This document shows positions 40,769-52,047 of a stretch of DNA of 64,000 bases, in pieces. The notes under the pieces are model-generated. The model worked only from the letters and a program-made list of their open reading frames with translations. It was not told where the DNA came from and searched no databases. The position numbers were made by a program, and so were the translations under genes. The stretch covers positions 90,419,025-90,483,024 of the forward strand of contig CM043958.1 in the NCBI GenBank assembly GCA_014529385.2. The letters run 5' to 3'. How positions within the stretch are numbered: position 1 is the first letter of the stretch; the number at the start of each line of letters is the position of its first letter. The stretch comes from Adiantum capillus-veneris. Lineage: Eukaryota; Streptophyta; Polypodiopsida; Polypodiales; Pteridaceae.

Positions 40769-40781
40769 GAAAAGGAGGGGA
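40769..40781 (+). other. NA-1 polypurine tract
   Basis: GAAAAGGAGGGGA directly before TGTCACGTGAC of LTR 2. Confidence 0.88.
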
Positions 40782-42016
40782 TGTCACGTGACACATCCAA
40801 CCCTATGTGTCCGTGGACAAGCTACAGCATGACCAGGGTTCAATTCAGTCAAGTCAGTCTAGAATAGGAAGTGATCTGGCAATTTTGTGAGTCTATTCGC
40901 AGACCGTGCATGTCCAGACACTTAGATTAGATGCATATCCTCTGGTTGCACACAGCATGACCATCAGATTTCCATAGGGAGCATTTTTACAGTGCATAGA
41001 CCTATTTTCCCTATTTTTGACATTTTTCACTTATTATTTTTAAGTGACTTTTGTTGGAAAGTAGGTAGGGCAAATTTACGAAGTTTGTATAAGTAGAAAC
41101 CTAGCGCTAGCACTTTCTGGCAGAAGAGGCAGCAGGAGCACGTGCTCAACAAGCAACTTCTCAGCAAGACCAACCCCCACGACAACTCTAGCGTTTTCTC
41201 TCACAAGAAGGCCTAGCGTTTTTGCACCAGATCAGCCAGCGTTTTTGCACTTGCAGATTCCCGACGACAACAGACAGCAGATCAGCCCTAGCGTTAGCAG
41301 ATTTCCCCGAAACAGCAGATCAGCCCTAGCGTTAGCAGTTCCATCAACAAGGATAGTTTTTAGCCCCTAGCGCTTTTGGTTTGCAGATCAACCTCAGTGT
41401 TTTGCAGATTACCGCGACGGAACTTCAAGAACCATCAGCGTTTTCAGTTTTCAGCCCTTAGCACTCGCAGATCAAGTCCCAAACCTCGTAGATCTCACCT
41501 TCCCGCAGCAGATCCTTGTCGCACAGTCAGATCCTGCAAAGTTCGCAGTTTCAGCCCAGAAAACACAGATTTCAGCATCTACGTTTTCAGCGTGTCATCG
41601 TCGCCATCGACATCGTCATCGACATAGAGTCAGAATTCAGCAGATAAAGATTTGCAGATTTCAGCCCTTAGCGTTTTCAGATTTCAGCTTGTCTCGTCGT
41701 CGTCCTCATCGTCGTCAACATCGTCGGCAAGTCCAAGCATTGTAGAGATTTGTGCAATCATAAGTAGACCGCTCTCGCCATAGAGAGTGGGGCCTTCGGA
41801 GGAGGGTTTTACGTCGTCTCTGGTGTCATATTCTCTTCTCTATCTCTCAGTCTCATGCACTTCCATTCACAGTGTTCATCCACTTTGTTTGTGTCCATTG
41901 CACTCTCTCACTAAAGGAACGGAAGGCTCTCTCTTCCGTAAGTAAAGGAACCTTGAGCACAGTTCGGAGCACTCATCTTGAGCAAAGTTCAAACATTCAT
42001 TCCGCTGCACCTTACA
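40782..42016 (+). repeat. NA-1 LTR 2 (1,235 bp)
   Basis: Very similar to LTR 1 over its full length, TGTCACGTGACAC to CACCTTACA. It is followed at once by LTR 3, with no target duplication between. Confidence 0.94.
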
Positions 42017-43187
42017 CTACAGCATGACCAAGGTTCAGTTCAGTCAAGTCAGTCTAGAATAGGAAGTGATCTGGCACCTTTGTGAGTCTGTTCGCAGCCC
42101 GTGCATGTCCAAACACTTAGAATAGATGCATATCCTCTGTCCTCTGGTTGCACACAGCATGACCATCAGAACCCATCAGGAGCATTTTTACAGTGCATAG
42201 ACCTATTTTCCCTATTTTTGACAATTTTCACTTATTATTTTTAAGTGACTTTTGTTGGAAACTAGGTAGGGAAATTTTGCTAAGTTTGTATACATAAGAA
42301 ACCTAGCGCTAGCACTTTCTGGCAGAAGAGGCAGCAAGAACAACTTGTTCAACAAGCACCTTCTCAACAAGACCCCCCACCGGGGATAAACCTAGCGTTT
42401 TCAGCCAAGGACCAAAGATCAGCTAGCATTTTCATTTGCAAGCAGATTAGCCAGCGTTTTGCTTTTGCATATCCAAACCGGCGATAGCAGAACCTGCAAA
42501 AGATAGATCAGCCCTAGCGTTAGCAAATTGCACAGCAAGGGACTTAGCGTTTTTGCAACAAGATCCCAAATCAGCCTAGCGTTTTTGCAGATCTTCGCGA
42601 CAGAACCACAGTAGACTCAGCGTTTTCAGTTTTCAGTATTCAGACTCTGCAGTAGCACCCCCAAACCTCGCAGATCTCACCATCCCGCAACAGATCCTCG
42701 CCGCACGGTCAGATCCAACACAGTTTGCAGATTCAGCCCAGAAAACGCAGATTTCGGCATTTGCATTTTCAGCGCGTCGCCGTTGCATCGTCGTAATCGA
42801 CATAGAGTCAGAATTCAGCAGATAAAGATTTACAGATTTCAGCCGTTAGCATTTTCAGATTTCAGCCCATCTCGTCGTCGACATTGCCGGCAAGTCCAAG
42901 CATTGTAGAGATTTGTGCAATCAATAGTAGACCGCTCTCGGCATAGAGAGTGGGGCCTTCGGAGGAGGTTTTGACAACATTCTGGTGTCGTATTCTCTTC
43001 TCTCTATCTCTCAGTCTCAGCACCTTCATTCACAATGTTCATCCACTTTGTTTGTGTCCATTGCACTCTCTCACTAAAGCAACGGAAGGCTCTCCCTTCC
43101 GTAAGTAAAAGGAACCTTGAGGCTTGAGCACAGTTCGGAGCACTTATCTTGAGCAAAGTTCAACATTCACTTCCGCTACACCTTACA
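42017..43187 (+). repeat. NA-1 LTR 3, missing its first ~40 bp
   Basis: Starts CTACAGCATGACCAAGG, which is about base 41 of LTR 1, and ends CACCTTACA before ATATA. It is more diverged from LTRs 1 and 2 than they are from each other, with several small indels (e.g. GAGGCTTGAGCACAG). Confidence 0.9.
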
Positions 43188-43192
43188 ATATA

Positions 43193-43207
43193 TGAGGCCA
43201 TGGACAT
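43193..43207 (+). pseudogene. hAT transposase, 15-bp island
   Basis: The bases between the two retrotransposons read TGAGGCCATGGACAT, coding (Y)EAMD(I) in phase with GKIY before NA-1 and with IMIASLEKLV after G2. They show that both elements landed in one exon 10-20 bp apart. Confidence 0.8.
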
Positions 43208-43775
43208 TGTAACCAAGTCAGACTTTGTAAATAATTAATTTATTTACGAGAAAAGAATTATCTAATTAGTTGTGTGCACATCAGAATAGATTTAGCAGTT
43301 CTGGGGCCTCAGTTGCGCCCAAGTTTGGGCAAGTGCACCTCAGGGAGACCCTAGAAGAAAATACCCTGAAGCCTTAACGATTGGGAAATCGGGTCTTCAA
43401 TGAAGGGGTAGATAGTCGCCTCAAATTTCAGGCTCAAAAAATTACGCGCGCTAGTGCAAGCACAGGAATGAGATGGGGTCCTTAGAATATTAACCCTAAG
43501 GCCTGATTATTTTACGGCCTTAGGATAAGTTAGTTAAAGTATTCTTAAATGATTTACGTTGGACCAAATGGCCGGACAAGTGCGAACAGGTAATGCCAGA
43601 GCAGTGTCGGTACGGCATTGCGTTGGGGAGCAGCTAACAATTTAATTGGTTGCATCTATGTGTGCAGTTGTGCACTTAATTGCACATTTCATTAACTAGC
43701 ATAGGATTTTTAAAGCCAAAAGTTGAATGGTTTTTAAATTTTAAAGTAAGTGTGACACTTGGCACACTTTCCCAT

Positions 43776-43832
<57 letters not shown>

Positions 43833-44728
43833 ATGCTAGCGCCCCCTCTTCTGGGAGGCTATAAGAGAGCAGCCCCTCCCCCTCTTGCCAGGTTGACAGT
43901 GCACTACCCCCTCTAAATTGAACGTCCTCTACGCAGTGAAGCTCTCCATTGAAGCTTGAGAGCAGCACCTTGTGGTGTATGTGGAGCCTCTGTGCACCCA
44001 TCACCTAAAACAAGGCCTCTCATGGTCATAGGCAGCTGTGGGAGAAGTTTCATCGCGTAAAGTAGTAGAAAACTCTTTTTCTCTCTCTACTAGCTGTTGC
44101 AAATTCTCTGTTTTCAGCCCCTAATCACCTGTATTAGGGTGAATTTCAGCAAAGCTTTAGTAGGAAACTATTCCTCTCTACCTACTATACACACACAAAG
44201 TTTGGAGCATTTCCGTCACGAAAAGGACCTCCGTTTCGGCATTGGAACGCGCTCAGGTAACAATTTCTGGTTATGTGCAGAAAATTACAGCAAGCATGTG
44301 TGCGTGTGTTTTGCATGTTTCCTTCGTGGGTTGACTGCAAGAATGATCATGTCCGAAGAGACATAGTTAGCGGAAGATAAACTCGTTTTTGAGAGCTTCC
44401 GATGAGTTTTGTGGAAGATAGACTCTCATCTACGAGAGCTTCCCAAAATCTCACAGAAGAGGAAAGATCCTCTTAGTAGTAGAACAGTTCTTCTACTCTC
44501 TCAGTCAGAAGGAGGAGGACAAGAAAGAATAGAGGACTGGCTTTTGCCCCATTCCTGTGCTTGTAAAGAATTCTCCCTTAGTAATAAGGATATTCTCTTA
44601 ATGGGGGGGGGACCAGCCCATCTTCTGGTCCCCAATGATGTGTCAAGCTTTCTCTCTTTCTCTCCAAAGTCTCTTGAGTATATAAATTGCATTTAACAGT
44701 CAGTTTTCGCTTCCGTATTTTTGTGACA
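43208..44728 (+). repeat. G2 5' LTR (1,521 bp)
   Basis: TGTAACCAAGTC to TTTTGTGACA. It contains a 53-base (CT)n at 43779-43831 that is much shorter in the 3' LTR, and a possible TATA box CTATAAGAG near 43858. Confidence 0.94.
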
Positions 44729-44729
44729 G

Positions 44730-44741
44730 TGGTATCAGAGC
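44730..44741 (+). other. G2 primer-binding site (initiator-Met tRNA)
   Basis: TGGTATCAGAGC, one base after the 5' LTR. Confidence 0.93.
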
Positions 44742-44794
44742 AAGGTCATCTCTCTCTTCCTTAAGGGATTCACGACTCTTGGCAGACTGCAGAA

Positions 44795-46582
44795 ATGGGG
44801 GAACGCGAGATAGAGTTCTCTCTCCTTCAACAGCAGGTGGAAGTGTTGCAAAAAGCTCTCCCCCATCCACAAGTCCAAAAGATTCTCCATATTCTTGAGA
44901 AAGGGAAGGAGAAAATGCCAATGGGATCGGGAGAAATCCCGCAGAACCCAAAGGCGCCAGAACCAAGAAAAGATCCTTTGATTGGAACCTCCCGCATGCA
45001 CGAGAGGCACAGGAAACCTCCAGAACGTCATGTGCGGTTTAACCCAAAGGTTCAAGAGCAGGATCCCCCTGATTCCCCTCAGTTCTCTTTCATGAAGGAT
45101 CTGGATGACATCGTTGCTCCGGAAGACATGTTTCTTGACGATCCGTCGCAACAAGAAGTGCATTCAAGGGAAAAGACTCATGTCCATAAGGAGTCTAAGC
45201 ATAGAAAGAAGGAGTATCATAAGAAGAAGCACCACAAGCAGAAAACATTCAAGTCAGGAGACAAAGATGTGAAATTCGACACCTACAATGGGCGGCGTGA
45301 TAATGACAAAGCGTTGGCTTTCATCCGCCAATTCGAAGTTGCATTTGCTGAAGGGAATTTTAAAGAAAGATCCAAGCTTCGCCATGTTAGTATGTACCTG
45401 AAAGGCACCACCAGCAGTTGGTGGTTAACCCTTATCCTGGAAGATCGCAAACCCCAAGATTGGACTGCTTTCAAGAAGGAGTTCTACGCACAGTTCCTTC
45501 CTCCAGACTATGAGGAAGAGGTAAAGAAAGAATGGGATCGACTTTCACAGTTGGAGAACGAAACTGTTCCACGCTATGTGGATAGGTTTTGGGACGTTCT
45601 CTTGAAAGTTACTCCATTCAAGAAGATTGACGATTCGGAAAAGATGCGCAAGTTTGAAGCACGATTGCATGAAGCCTTGCAAAAGGCTATGAAGCTTTAC
45701 CCTCGAGGTAACTTGCAGATACTTATGGAATCACCCCGCATAGCTGATGGAATACATGACAAGGGTACTCCCAGGAAGATGGAGCAAAGCACTTACCATG
45801 CCAAGCAGAAGGCTCTCCATGAGCAGCCTACCTCTACTTCTTCTTCTCAAAAGAAGAAAAGAACCGCCTCCGAAGCAGAAGCAAAGCCAAATCAGACCAA
45901 GAAAGGGAGATATCTCTCTCCTGCTGAGTTGCGAACTTACATTAGTGAAGGAAGATGCTTCAAGTGTGGACAAGTTGGTCATATGAAGGGTGATTGTCCT
46001 ACCAAACCTCCACAACCACCCTCTTCCAATGCAATCCCAGATGTACAGGGAAATACAACCAAGGATGGAAAAGAAAAAGCTCTTCTTAAAGCATGGGGTA
46101 GCATCAACAATCAACGGGCTCTCATTTTGTTTGACCCTGGCAGTACAGACAACTTCATCTCTACCAAGCTAGTTGATAACCTGAACTTGCAGCCCAACCG
46201 TTTTGGAGTTTCTATTCAAGCACAATCTGCTTTCAAAGGGCAGAACTCAAACTCTACTCCAATCATAGGGAAGTTGAATCTAACGGTCGACGACTACAAG
46301 GATCAAGAGTCTTTCTTACTAGCTTCACTTGAAGGATGCGATGTTATCTTGGGAATGCCTTGGCACTACAAGATGCATCCCATTCCGGACTATGTTCAGA
46401 AAACCTTATCCTTTGCTCATAAAGGAAAGGAGTATCTTGTACTTGCAGATGCAGGTGATTGGCGTATTCCTATCGCCAATCACATTGCCATCAAGAAGGA
46501 AATGAAAAAGTGTGTTTCAGCGTACTTGATTTTTGCAAGAGAGAGAGAGATGTGTCTATTTCACAACTTTCTTCCTCTTTAG
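44795..46582 (+). CDS. G2 gag-protease
   Basis: 595-residue frame from ATG 44795 ([19 protein letters not shown]), 65 bases after the primer site. Order: short coiled coil, a Lys/His-rich region ([15 protein letters not shown]), Retrotrans_gag capsid from about residue 165 ([17 protein letters not shown]-like [17 protein letters not shown]), a CCHC knuckle [14 protein letters not shown] near 390, and aspartic protease with [13 protein letters not shown] near 447 (DPG rather than DSG/DTG) and VILGMPWH near 520. It loses frame in a GA repeat at about 46540 just before the RT. The most intact chromovirus gag in the window. Confidence 0.9.
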   Translation: MGEREIEFSLLQQQVEVLQKALPHPQVQKILHILEKGKEKMPMGSGEIPQNPKAPEPRKDPLIGTSRMHERHRKPPERHVRFNPKVQEQDPPDSPQFSFMKDLDDIVAPEDMFLDDPSQQEVHSREKTHVHKESKHRKKEYHKKKHHKQKTFKSGDKDVKFDTYNGRRDNDKALAFIRQFEVAFAEGNFKERSKLRHVSMYLKGTTSSWWLTLILEDRKPQDWTAFKKEFYAQFLPPDYEEEVKKEWDRLSQLENETVPRYVDRFWDVLLKVTPFKKIDDSEKMRKFEARLHEALQKAMKLYPRGNLQILMESPRIADGIHDKGTPRKMEQSTYHAKQKALHEQPTSTSSSQKKKRTASEAEAKPNQTKKGRYLSPAELRTYISEGRCFKCGQVGHMKGDCPTKPPQPPSSNAIPDVQGNTTKDGKEKALLKAWGSINNQRALILFDPGSTDNFISTKLVDNLNLQPNRFGVSIQAQSAFKGQNSNSTPIIGKLNLTVDDYKDQESFLLASLEGCDVILGMPWHYKMHPIPDYVQKTLSFAHKGKEYLVLADAGDWRIPIANHIAIKKEMKKCVSAYLIFAREREMCLFHNFLPL

Positions 46583-48275
46583 AGCAAAAAAGACTTAAGT
46601 TATTAGAAAGTTATAAAGATTGCTTTGCAGATGAACTTCCAAATGAACTCCCACCTTCGCGACCTGAGGATCATACAATTGATTTGATCCCAGGAAGTTC
46701 TCCTCCAAATCAGCCCCCTTATCGAGTTAGTCTAATGCAGCAAGAGGAAATTCTCAAGCAGGTTAACGAACTTTTGGAGAAGGGCTTAATAAGGCCTAGT
46801 ACTTCTCCATATTGTTCACCTGTCTTGCTAGTACAGAAAAAGGATGGCACATTCCGCATGTGCATACATTATAGATCTCTAAACAAGATCACAATCAAGA
46901 ATCGATTTCCAATCCCTCGGATTGACGACATTCTTGACAAGTTACAAGAGCAAGTGTTTTTAGTCGTATAGACTTGAAGAGCGGTTATCATCAAATCCGC
47001 ATAGCTCCTCAGGATGTGCATAAGACGTCATTTAGAACAACCTTCAGGTTGTATGAATTCTTAGTGATGCCTTTTGGACTCACTAATGCACCAGCCACAT
47101 TCAATAGAATGATGGATAGAATCTTCCACTCATATAGAAACTTCACAGGTGTTTTCTTTGATGACGTCTTAATCTTCTCAGAGACGGAAGACGAACACTA
47201 TAAGCATCTCGCCTTAGTGTTTGAAGAATTACGCAAACACAAATTATTTGTGAATGCTAAGAAGAGTGAGTTCTTTCTAAAAGAAATCCACTATTTGGGC
47301 CATATAGTATCTCACAATCAGGTGAGAATGGACCCTGATAAGATTCAAGCAGTTGTAGAATGGCCTACGCCAACTACATTACATGATGTACGAAGTTTCC
47401 TTGGCCTCTGTTCCTATTATCGGCGTTTCATTCGAGCTTTTGCCGCGATAGCAGGTCCCCTCCATGACCTGACAAAGAAGCCGATTCCATTACATTGGGG
47501 GTATGGACAAAAACAAGCTTTCGAAAAGCTTAAGTATCTACTCAGTCACGGACCTGTTCTCACCGTCCCTGATCTTCGCAAACCTTTCGAGGTATACTGC
47601 GATGCATCTGGAGATTGTGTAGGAGCAGTTTTGAACCAAGAGGGTCACGCGATAGCCTATGAAAGTCGGCGTCTTAAAGATGCAGAGTTGCATGTCTCCA
47701 TATACGAGAAAGAGCTAATGGCAGTACTTCATGCTCTTTCCATTTGGAAACACTATCTATTAGGAGCTGATTTTATTATCAAGACAGATCATCAAAGTCT
47801 TCGCTACTTTCTCACACAGAGAAAGTTATCAGAAAAGCAAATGAGATGGGCCAACTTTCTTTCAATGTTCCATTTTCAGATTTTACATACTTCTGGAACG
47901 AAGAATGCAGTTGCAGATGCTCTCTCCAGGCGTCCAAAGATCAATGCACTAACAACAATTTATCATGAGGAACTAGAATCGCTCAGCGAGATGTATCCTC
48001 AAGATCCAGACTTCGCCACAATTTGGGCAGATCTTCAAGCTGGTCACTCAAAGCCACCTTATTCCATCAAGGATAATACACTCTATCGTCAACAAGCAAT
48101 ATGCATAGCTCAGCCCTTACGACAGAAGGTGATGGATGAAGCACATAATTCTCCTTATGCCGGGCATCGGGGAATTGCTTCCACACTAGTGCCCTCGAAA
48201 GGTATTTATTTTGGCCAACACTCCGTGCGGACATTGAAAAACATGTACGTGAGTGTTAAGTCTGACAAAAAGTAA
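46459..48275 (+). pseudogene. G2 reverse transcriptase and RNase H
   Basis: Two frames. 46459-46971 has [49 protein letters not shown] and IDDILDKL; a one-base loss near 46949 shifts into 46974-48275. This has SGYHQIRI, TSFRT, VMPFGLTNAPATFN, the catalytic FFDDVLIFS, HYLGHIVS, RNase H with YCDASGDCVGAVL, YEKELMAVLHAL, KTDHQSLRYFL and NAVADALSR, then a decayed HHCC region. RT Asp pair and RNase H Asp/Glu are present; the first F of FFDD replaces the usual FLDD. Confidence 0.9.
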
Positions 48276-48690
48276 AATATGGCAGACATAAAGTTTATGG
48301 CAAGCTTCAGCCGCTCCCTGTGCCTAACACGCCATGGGAAAGTATTGCCATGGATTTTATTACGGATCTTCCTCGATCCAAGAATGGAAATGATGCAATC
48401 TGGACTATAGTAGACAGATTCAGTAAGCAAGCACATTTTCTTCCAGTAAAGAAGACGATCAAAGCTGATCACATGGCTAGAATATTTCTAGCTCAGATTT
48501 TTAAACACCATGGATTGCCAAAGACTATTGTCAGCAATAGAGACCCTCTAATGACTAGTCCATTTTGGCAGGCATTGTTTGAAAACTTGGGAACTAAGCT
48601 TGACTTTTCATCAGCTTATCATCCTCAAATAGATGGTCAAAGCGAAATCGCTAATGCCACTGTTTTAGATCTCCTCAAGTTGTTTTAGAT
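48276..48690 (+). pseudogene. G2 integrase core
   Basis: Plus-strand block with WESIAMDFITDLP (first catalytic Asp), IVDRFSKQAHFLP, and IVSNRDPLMTSPFW, where the second catalytic Asp of the usual SDRD is Asn. YHPQIDGQSE supplies the Glu. The frame ends at a stop in a 20-bp duplicated TTGTTTTAGATCTCCTCAA. Around 30 residues that normally follow (up to FAYNSS) are missing, as the text resumes with SIGKAPFEIIYG. The HHCC cysteines upstream are lost. Confidence 0.85.
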
Positions 48691-49357
48691 CTCCTCAATT
48701 GGTAAAGCTCCCTTCGAAATTATTTATGGGAAGCCACTCTTACTTCCTATTATGGTTACCAAAGAAAACATCTTCGCCGCAGATGAATTTGTGCGCAATA
48801 TTGATATTGCCCATCAACAAGTAAAGCGAGCGATTCTTCGTACTCAAGAGCAACAGAAGAGAAAAGCAGACAAGCACAGAAGGAATCTCAATCTAGAAAA
48901 AGGACAATATGTCCTGCTTCGGTTTGAGAAAGCTAGATTGAAAAAGCGGGTCGGCAAAGGGAAAGTTGTCAAACTTTCCCATAGATTTTACTGCCCTTTC
49001 AAAATTACAGATAAAGTCAATGACGTGACTTTCAGATTGGATTTGCCTTCTCACTGGTGCATCCATAATGCTTTTCATGTCAGTCTCCTCCGACCATATG
49101 TTGGACCTCCTCCAGTGGCGCCAGTACAAGAAGATCCTCCAGAAGTCGAAGAGACTGAGGAAATCCTTCAACCTGAACAGATAATCCACCACTCGGAGAG
49201 ACAACTCAAGACGGGGAGTCTACATCGAAAGTATTTAGTCAAGTTCAAGAATTACACTCCTTTAGATGCAAAGTGGATGACTGAGTCCGATCTTAAGGAC
49301 TACCCAGACATCTTGCACAGTTATGTTGACGCTCTACAGTTGAGGTCAACTGTTTAG
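48691..49357 (+). pseudogene. G2 integrase tail and chromodomain
   Basis: The frame starting upstream of 48752 reads KAPFEIIYGKPLLLP, QQKRKADKHRRNLNLEKGQYVLLR (GPY/F module), FYCPFKITDKVNDVTFRLDLP and HNAFHVSLLRPYVG. It then has the chromodomain EETEEILQPEQIIHHSERQ, YLVKFKNYTPLDAKWM and a short tail to 49357, about 12 bp before the LTR. The domain looks intact (aromatic W/Y positions present) and should bind methylated histone if made. Confidence 0.85.
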
Positions 49358-49369
49358 AACCAAGAGGGA
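49358..49369 (+). other. G2 polypurine tract
   Basis: AACCAAGAGGGA immediately before the 3' LTR. Confidence 0.85.
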
Positions 49370-50877
49370 TGTAACTAAGTCAGACTTTGTAATTAATTTA
49401 TTTACGAGAAAAGAATTATCTAATTAGTTGTGTGCACATCAGAATAGATTTAGCAGTTCTGGGGCCTCAGGTGCGCCCAAGTTTGGGCCAGTGCACCTCA
49501 GGGAGATCCTAGCAGAAAATACCTTGAAGCCCTAGCGATTGGGAAATCGGGTCTTCAATGAAGGGGTAGATAGTAGCCTCAAATTTTAGGCTCACAAAAT
49601 TACGCGCGCTAGTGCAAGCACGGGAATGAGATGGGGTCCTTAGAATATTAACCCTAAGGCCTGATTATTTTACGGCCTTAGGATAAGTTAGTTAAAGTAT
49701 TCTTAAATGATTTACGTTGGACCAAATGGCCGGACAAGTGCGAACAGGTAATGCCAGAGCAGTGTCGGTACGGCATTGCGTTGGGGAGCAGCTAACAATT
49801 TAATTGGTTGCATCTATGTGTGCAGTTGTGCACTTAATTGCACATTTCATTAACTAGCATAGGATTTTTAAAGTCAAAAGTTGAATGGTTTTTAAATTTT
49901 AAAGTAAGTGTGCCACTTGGCACACTTTCCCATGCAATCTCTCTCTCTCTCTCTCCCTCCCTCTCTTCATGCTAGCGCCCCCTCTTCTGGGAGGCTATAA
50001 GAGAGCAGCCCCTCCCCCTCTTGCCAGGTTGGCAGTGCACTACCCCCTCTAAATTGAACGTCCTCTACGCAGTGAAGCTCTCCATTGAAGCTTGAGAGCA
50101 GCACCTAGTGGTGTATGTGGAGCCTCTGTGCACCCATCACCTAGAACAAGGCCTCTCATGGTCATAGGCAACTGTGGGAGAAGTTTCATCGCGTAAAGTA
50201 GTAGAAAACTCTTTTTCTCTCTCTACTAGCTGCTGCAAATTCTCTGTTTTTAGCCCCTAATCACCTGTATTAGAGTGAATTTCAGCAAAGCTTCAGTAGG
50301 AAACTATTCCTCTCTACCTACTATACACACACACAAAGTTTGGAGCATTTCCGTCGCGAAAAGGACCTCCGTTTCGGCATTGGAACGCGCTCAAGTAACA
50401 ACTTCTGGTTATGTGCAGAAAATTACAGCAAGCGTGTGTGCATGTGTTTTGCATGTTTCCTTCGTGGGTTGACTGCAGGAATGATCATGTCCGAAGAGAC
50501 ATAGTTAACGGAAGATAGGCTCTCGTTTTTGAGAGCTTCCGATGAGTTTTGTGGAAGATAGACTCTCATCTACGAGAGCTTCCCAAAATCTCACAGAAGA
50601 GGAAAGATCCTCTTAGTAGTCAGGAGAGCAGTTCTTCTACTCTCTCTCAATCAGAAAAAGAAGGAGGACAAGAAAGAATAGAGGACTCGCTTTTGCCCCG
50701 TTCCTGTGCTTGTAAAGAATTCTCCCTTAGTAATAAAGATATTCTCTTTATGGGGGGGGGACCAACCCATCTTCTGGTCCCCAATGATGTGTCAAGCTTT
50801 CTCTCTTTCTCTCCAAAGTCTCTTGAGTATATAAATTGCATTTAACAGTCAGTTTTCGCTTCCGTATTTTTGTGACA
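49370..50877 (+). repeat. G2 3' LTR (1,508 bp)
   Basis: TGTAACTAAGTC to TTTTGTGACA. The (CT)n tract is only about 31 bases with CCCTCC interruptions, the main difference from the 5' copy. Confidence 0.94.
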
Positions 50878-50882
50878 AACAT

Positions 50883-51676
50883 CATGATTGCCTCTCTTGA
50901 AAAACTTGTGACCGACCCCGATAGGTATTCACGTCGCACAAGCCACTTTTAAGTTTTTCCTATGCTTTACAAGTTTACTCTCTTGAGTTTGTAACTTTGT
51001 TTTGAATCTTGATAACGTAGGTACGAGGAGATCAAGAATTGTGTGTGTCAAGGTGGAAAGCCTACCATTCTCCTCTTCATGCGGCCGCTTATGTAGTGGA
51101 TCCACAATTCCAACAAGGGAACCAATGGAAGGACAAAGAGGTGATGAACGGTTGGCAAACCATCCTTGCGCGCCTTGTGCCCAACCCAAAGGAAATGACT
51201 GAGATTCGGAGGCAAATCAATGTCTATAGGAATGGAAAGGGAGAAATTTGTCGCATGCTTGATGCACAAGCATCTCGCTTTGAGATGGGGAGTGCTCCTT
51301 GGTGGTAGGAGTTTGAGGCGGGATTGGGCGGTTTACAGGATTTGGCTATTCGCATTCTTAGCCAAGCATGCACTACGAGTTGCTTGGAGCAACTTTGGAG
51401 TGTGTATGCTCATGTTGCCTCATAGAAGAGGAATCGTCTTGATGTGCAGAGAGCCAATGATCTCATATATATCTCATCAAATTTGAAGATGCTTTCCAAG
51501 TCAGACCAAAGTGATGGTTTCGCGGAGTGGGCACTTGCAAAGGATGATACTATCCCCGAGACACAGATAGATGCATAGGGAGAGATTGAGACAACACCAC
51601 TTGAGGATGTTTTTTTGGATCAAATGGACTATGCAGAGCCAGTTGTCATTCAGTTGGCACCATGGGCCAACATGTA
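50883..51676 (+). pseudogene. hAT transposase, C-terminal part with dimerisation domain
   Basis: Two segments. The first reads MIASLEKLVTDPDR and then shows GT at about 50920 (GATAG^GTATTC) and an acceptor GTAG^GTACGAG at about 51021; splicing would give PDRYEEIKNCV in frame. The second reads SPLHAAAYVVDPQF, WWEEFEA-like GGLQDLAIRILSQ, LEQLWSVYAHV, KRNRLDVQRANDLIYISSNLKML (51300-51490), the hAT C-terminal dimerisation signature. Stops and a frameshift near 51045 inactivate it. The Trp-Ser and RNRL motifs are diagnostic. Confidence 0.85.
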
Positions 51677-51974
51677 GAGTCTAGACTCTCGAGTCTTGAG
51701 TCTTAACTCTTGACTCGAGTCCTTCCCTTTTTGACTCCCATTTATGTTGAACTCTACTTATCCACTCTTCACTTGTACATCATTATGTTTTGCCCTTTGG
51801 CGAGGATGATTGATGCTTGATCACCACACCAACGGTGTCGCGCACGCCGCACACCCTTTGTTATATTTTGGTATTATGTAATATGAGTGCAAAACCCACT
51901 TTTTCTTTGCAATCTTGTGCTCTTAATGTTCACTGTTGTCTCAGTATTAAATTTGCAAAGAACTAGTGTTTTTT
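51677..51974 (+). other. hAT 3' untranslated region
   Basis: About 300 bases between the transposase end and the GC-rich terminus. No repeat or gene was seen. Confidence 0.5.
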
Positions 51975-52047
51975 AAAGCGCGTCCCCCGTACCCTGTTTT
52001 GCCACGTCCCCGTCCCCGAGACCAGTCCCCGTCCCCATGTGACTATG
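51975..52047 (+). repeat. hAT right terminus with GTCCCC repeats
   Basis: CGCGTCCCCCGTACC to CATGTGACTATG. Repeats of CGTCCCC are the inverse of the left-end GGGACG array. It is followed by the duplicated CCTTCACC. Confidence 0.85.

Larger units (their letters stand above)
37645..43187 (+). mobile_element. NA-1: three-LTR non-autonomous chromovirus, target duplication ATATA
   Basis: Arrangement is LTR, internal region, LTR, then a third LTR lacking its first ~40 bp. The ATATA duplication lies outside the first LTR (37640-37644) and outside the third (43188-43192), so all three belong to one insertion locus. The internal 1.9 kb carries a gag start and a chromodomain-like end but no RT or integrase. 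LTR sequence and gag start are related to G3, the likely enzyme donor. Confidence 0.9.
43208..50877 (+). mobile_element. G2: chromovirus with 1.5-kb LTRs, target duplication GACAT/AACAT
   Basis: A 7.7-kb Ty3/gypsy element with LTRs 43208-44728 and 49370-50877, primer-binding site, gag-protease, RT, RNase H, integrase and chromodomain in order, and a polypurine tract. The flanks GACAT (43203-43207) and AACAT (50878-50882) differ by one base, best read as a mutated 5-bp duplication, because the transposase frame is restored by joining them. Pol has several breaks. Confidence 0.93.
36835..52047 (+). mobile_element. hAT DNA transposon carrying two nested retrotransposons, target duplication CCTTCACC
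   Basis: Terminal inverted repeats CATAGAAACAGGGGACG (left) and, read from the right end, CATAGTCACATGGGGACG. Both ends are flanked by the 8-bp CCTTCACC (36827-36834 and 52048-52055), the duplication length of hAT. Inside are hAT transposase exons at 37330-37644, 43193-43207 and 50883-51676. Removing NA-1 and G2 with their duplications leaves about 2.0 kb. It lies within the LINE, whose coding sequence continues across it. Confidence 0.92.
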
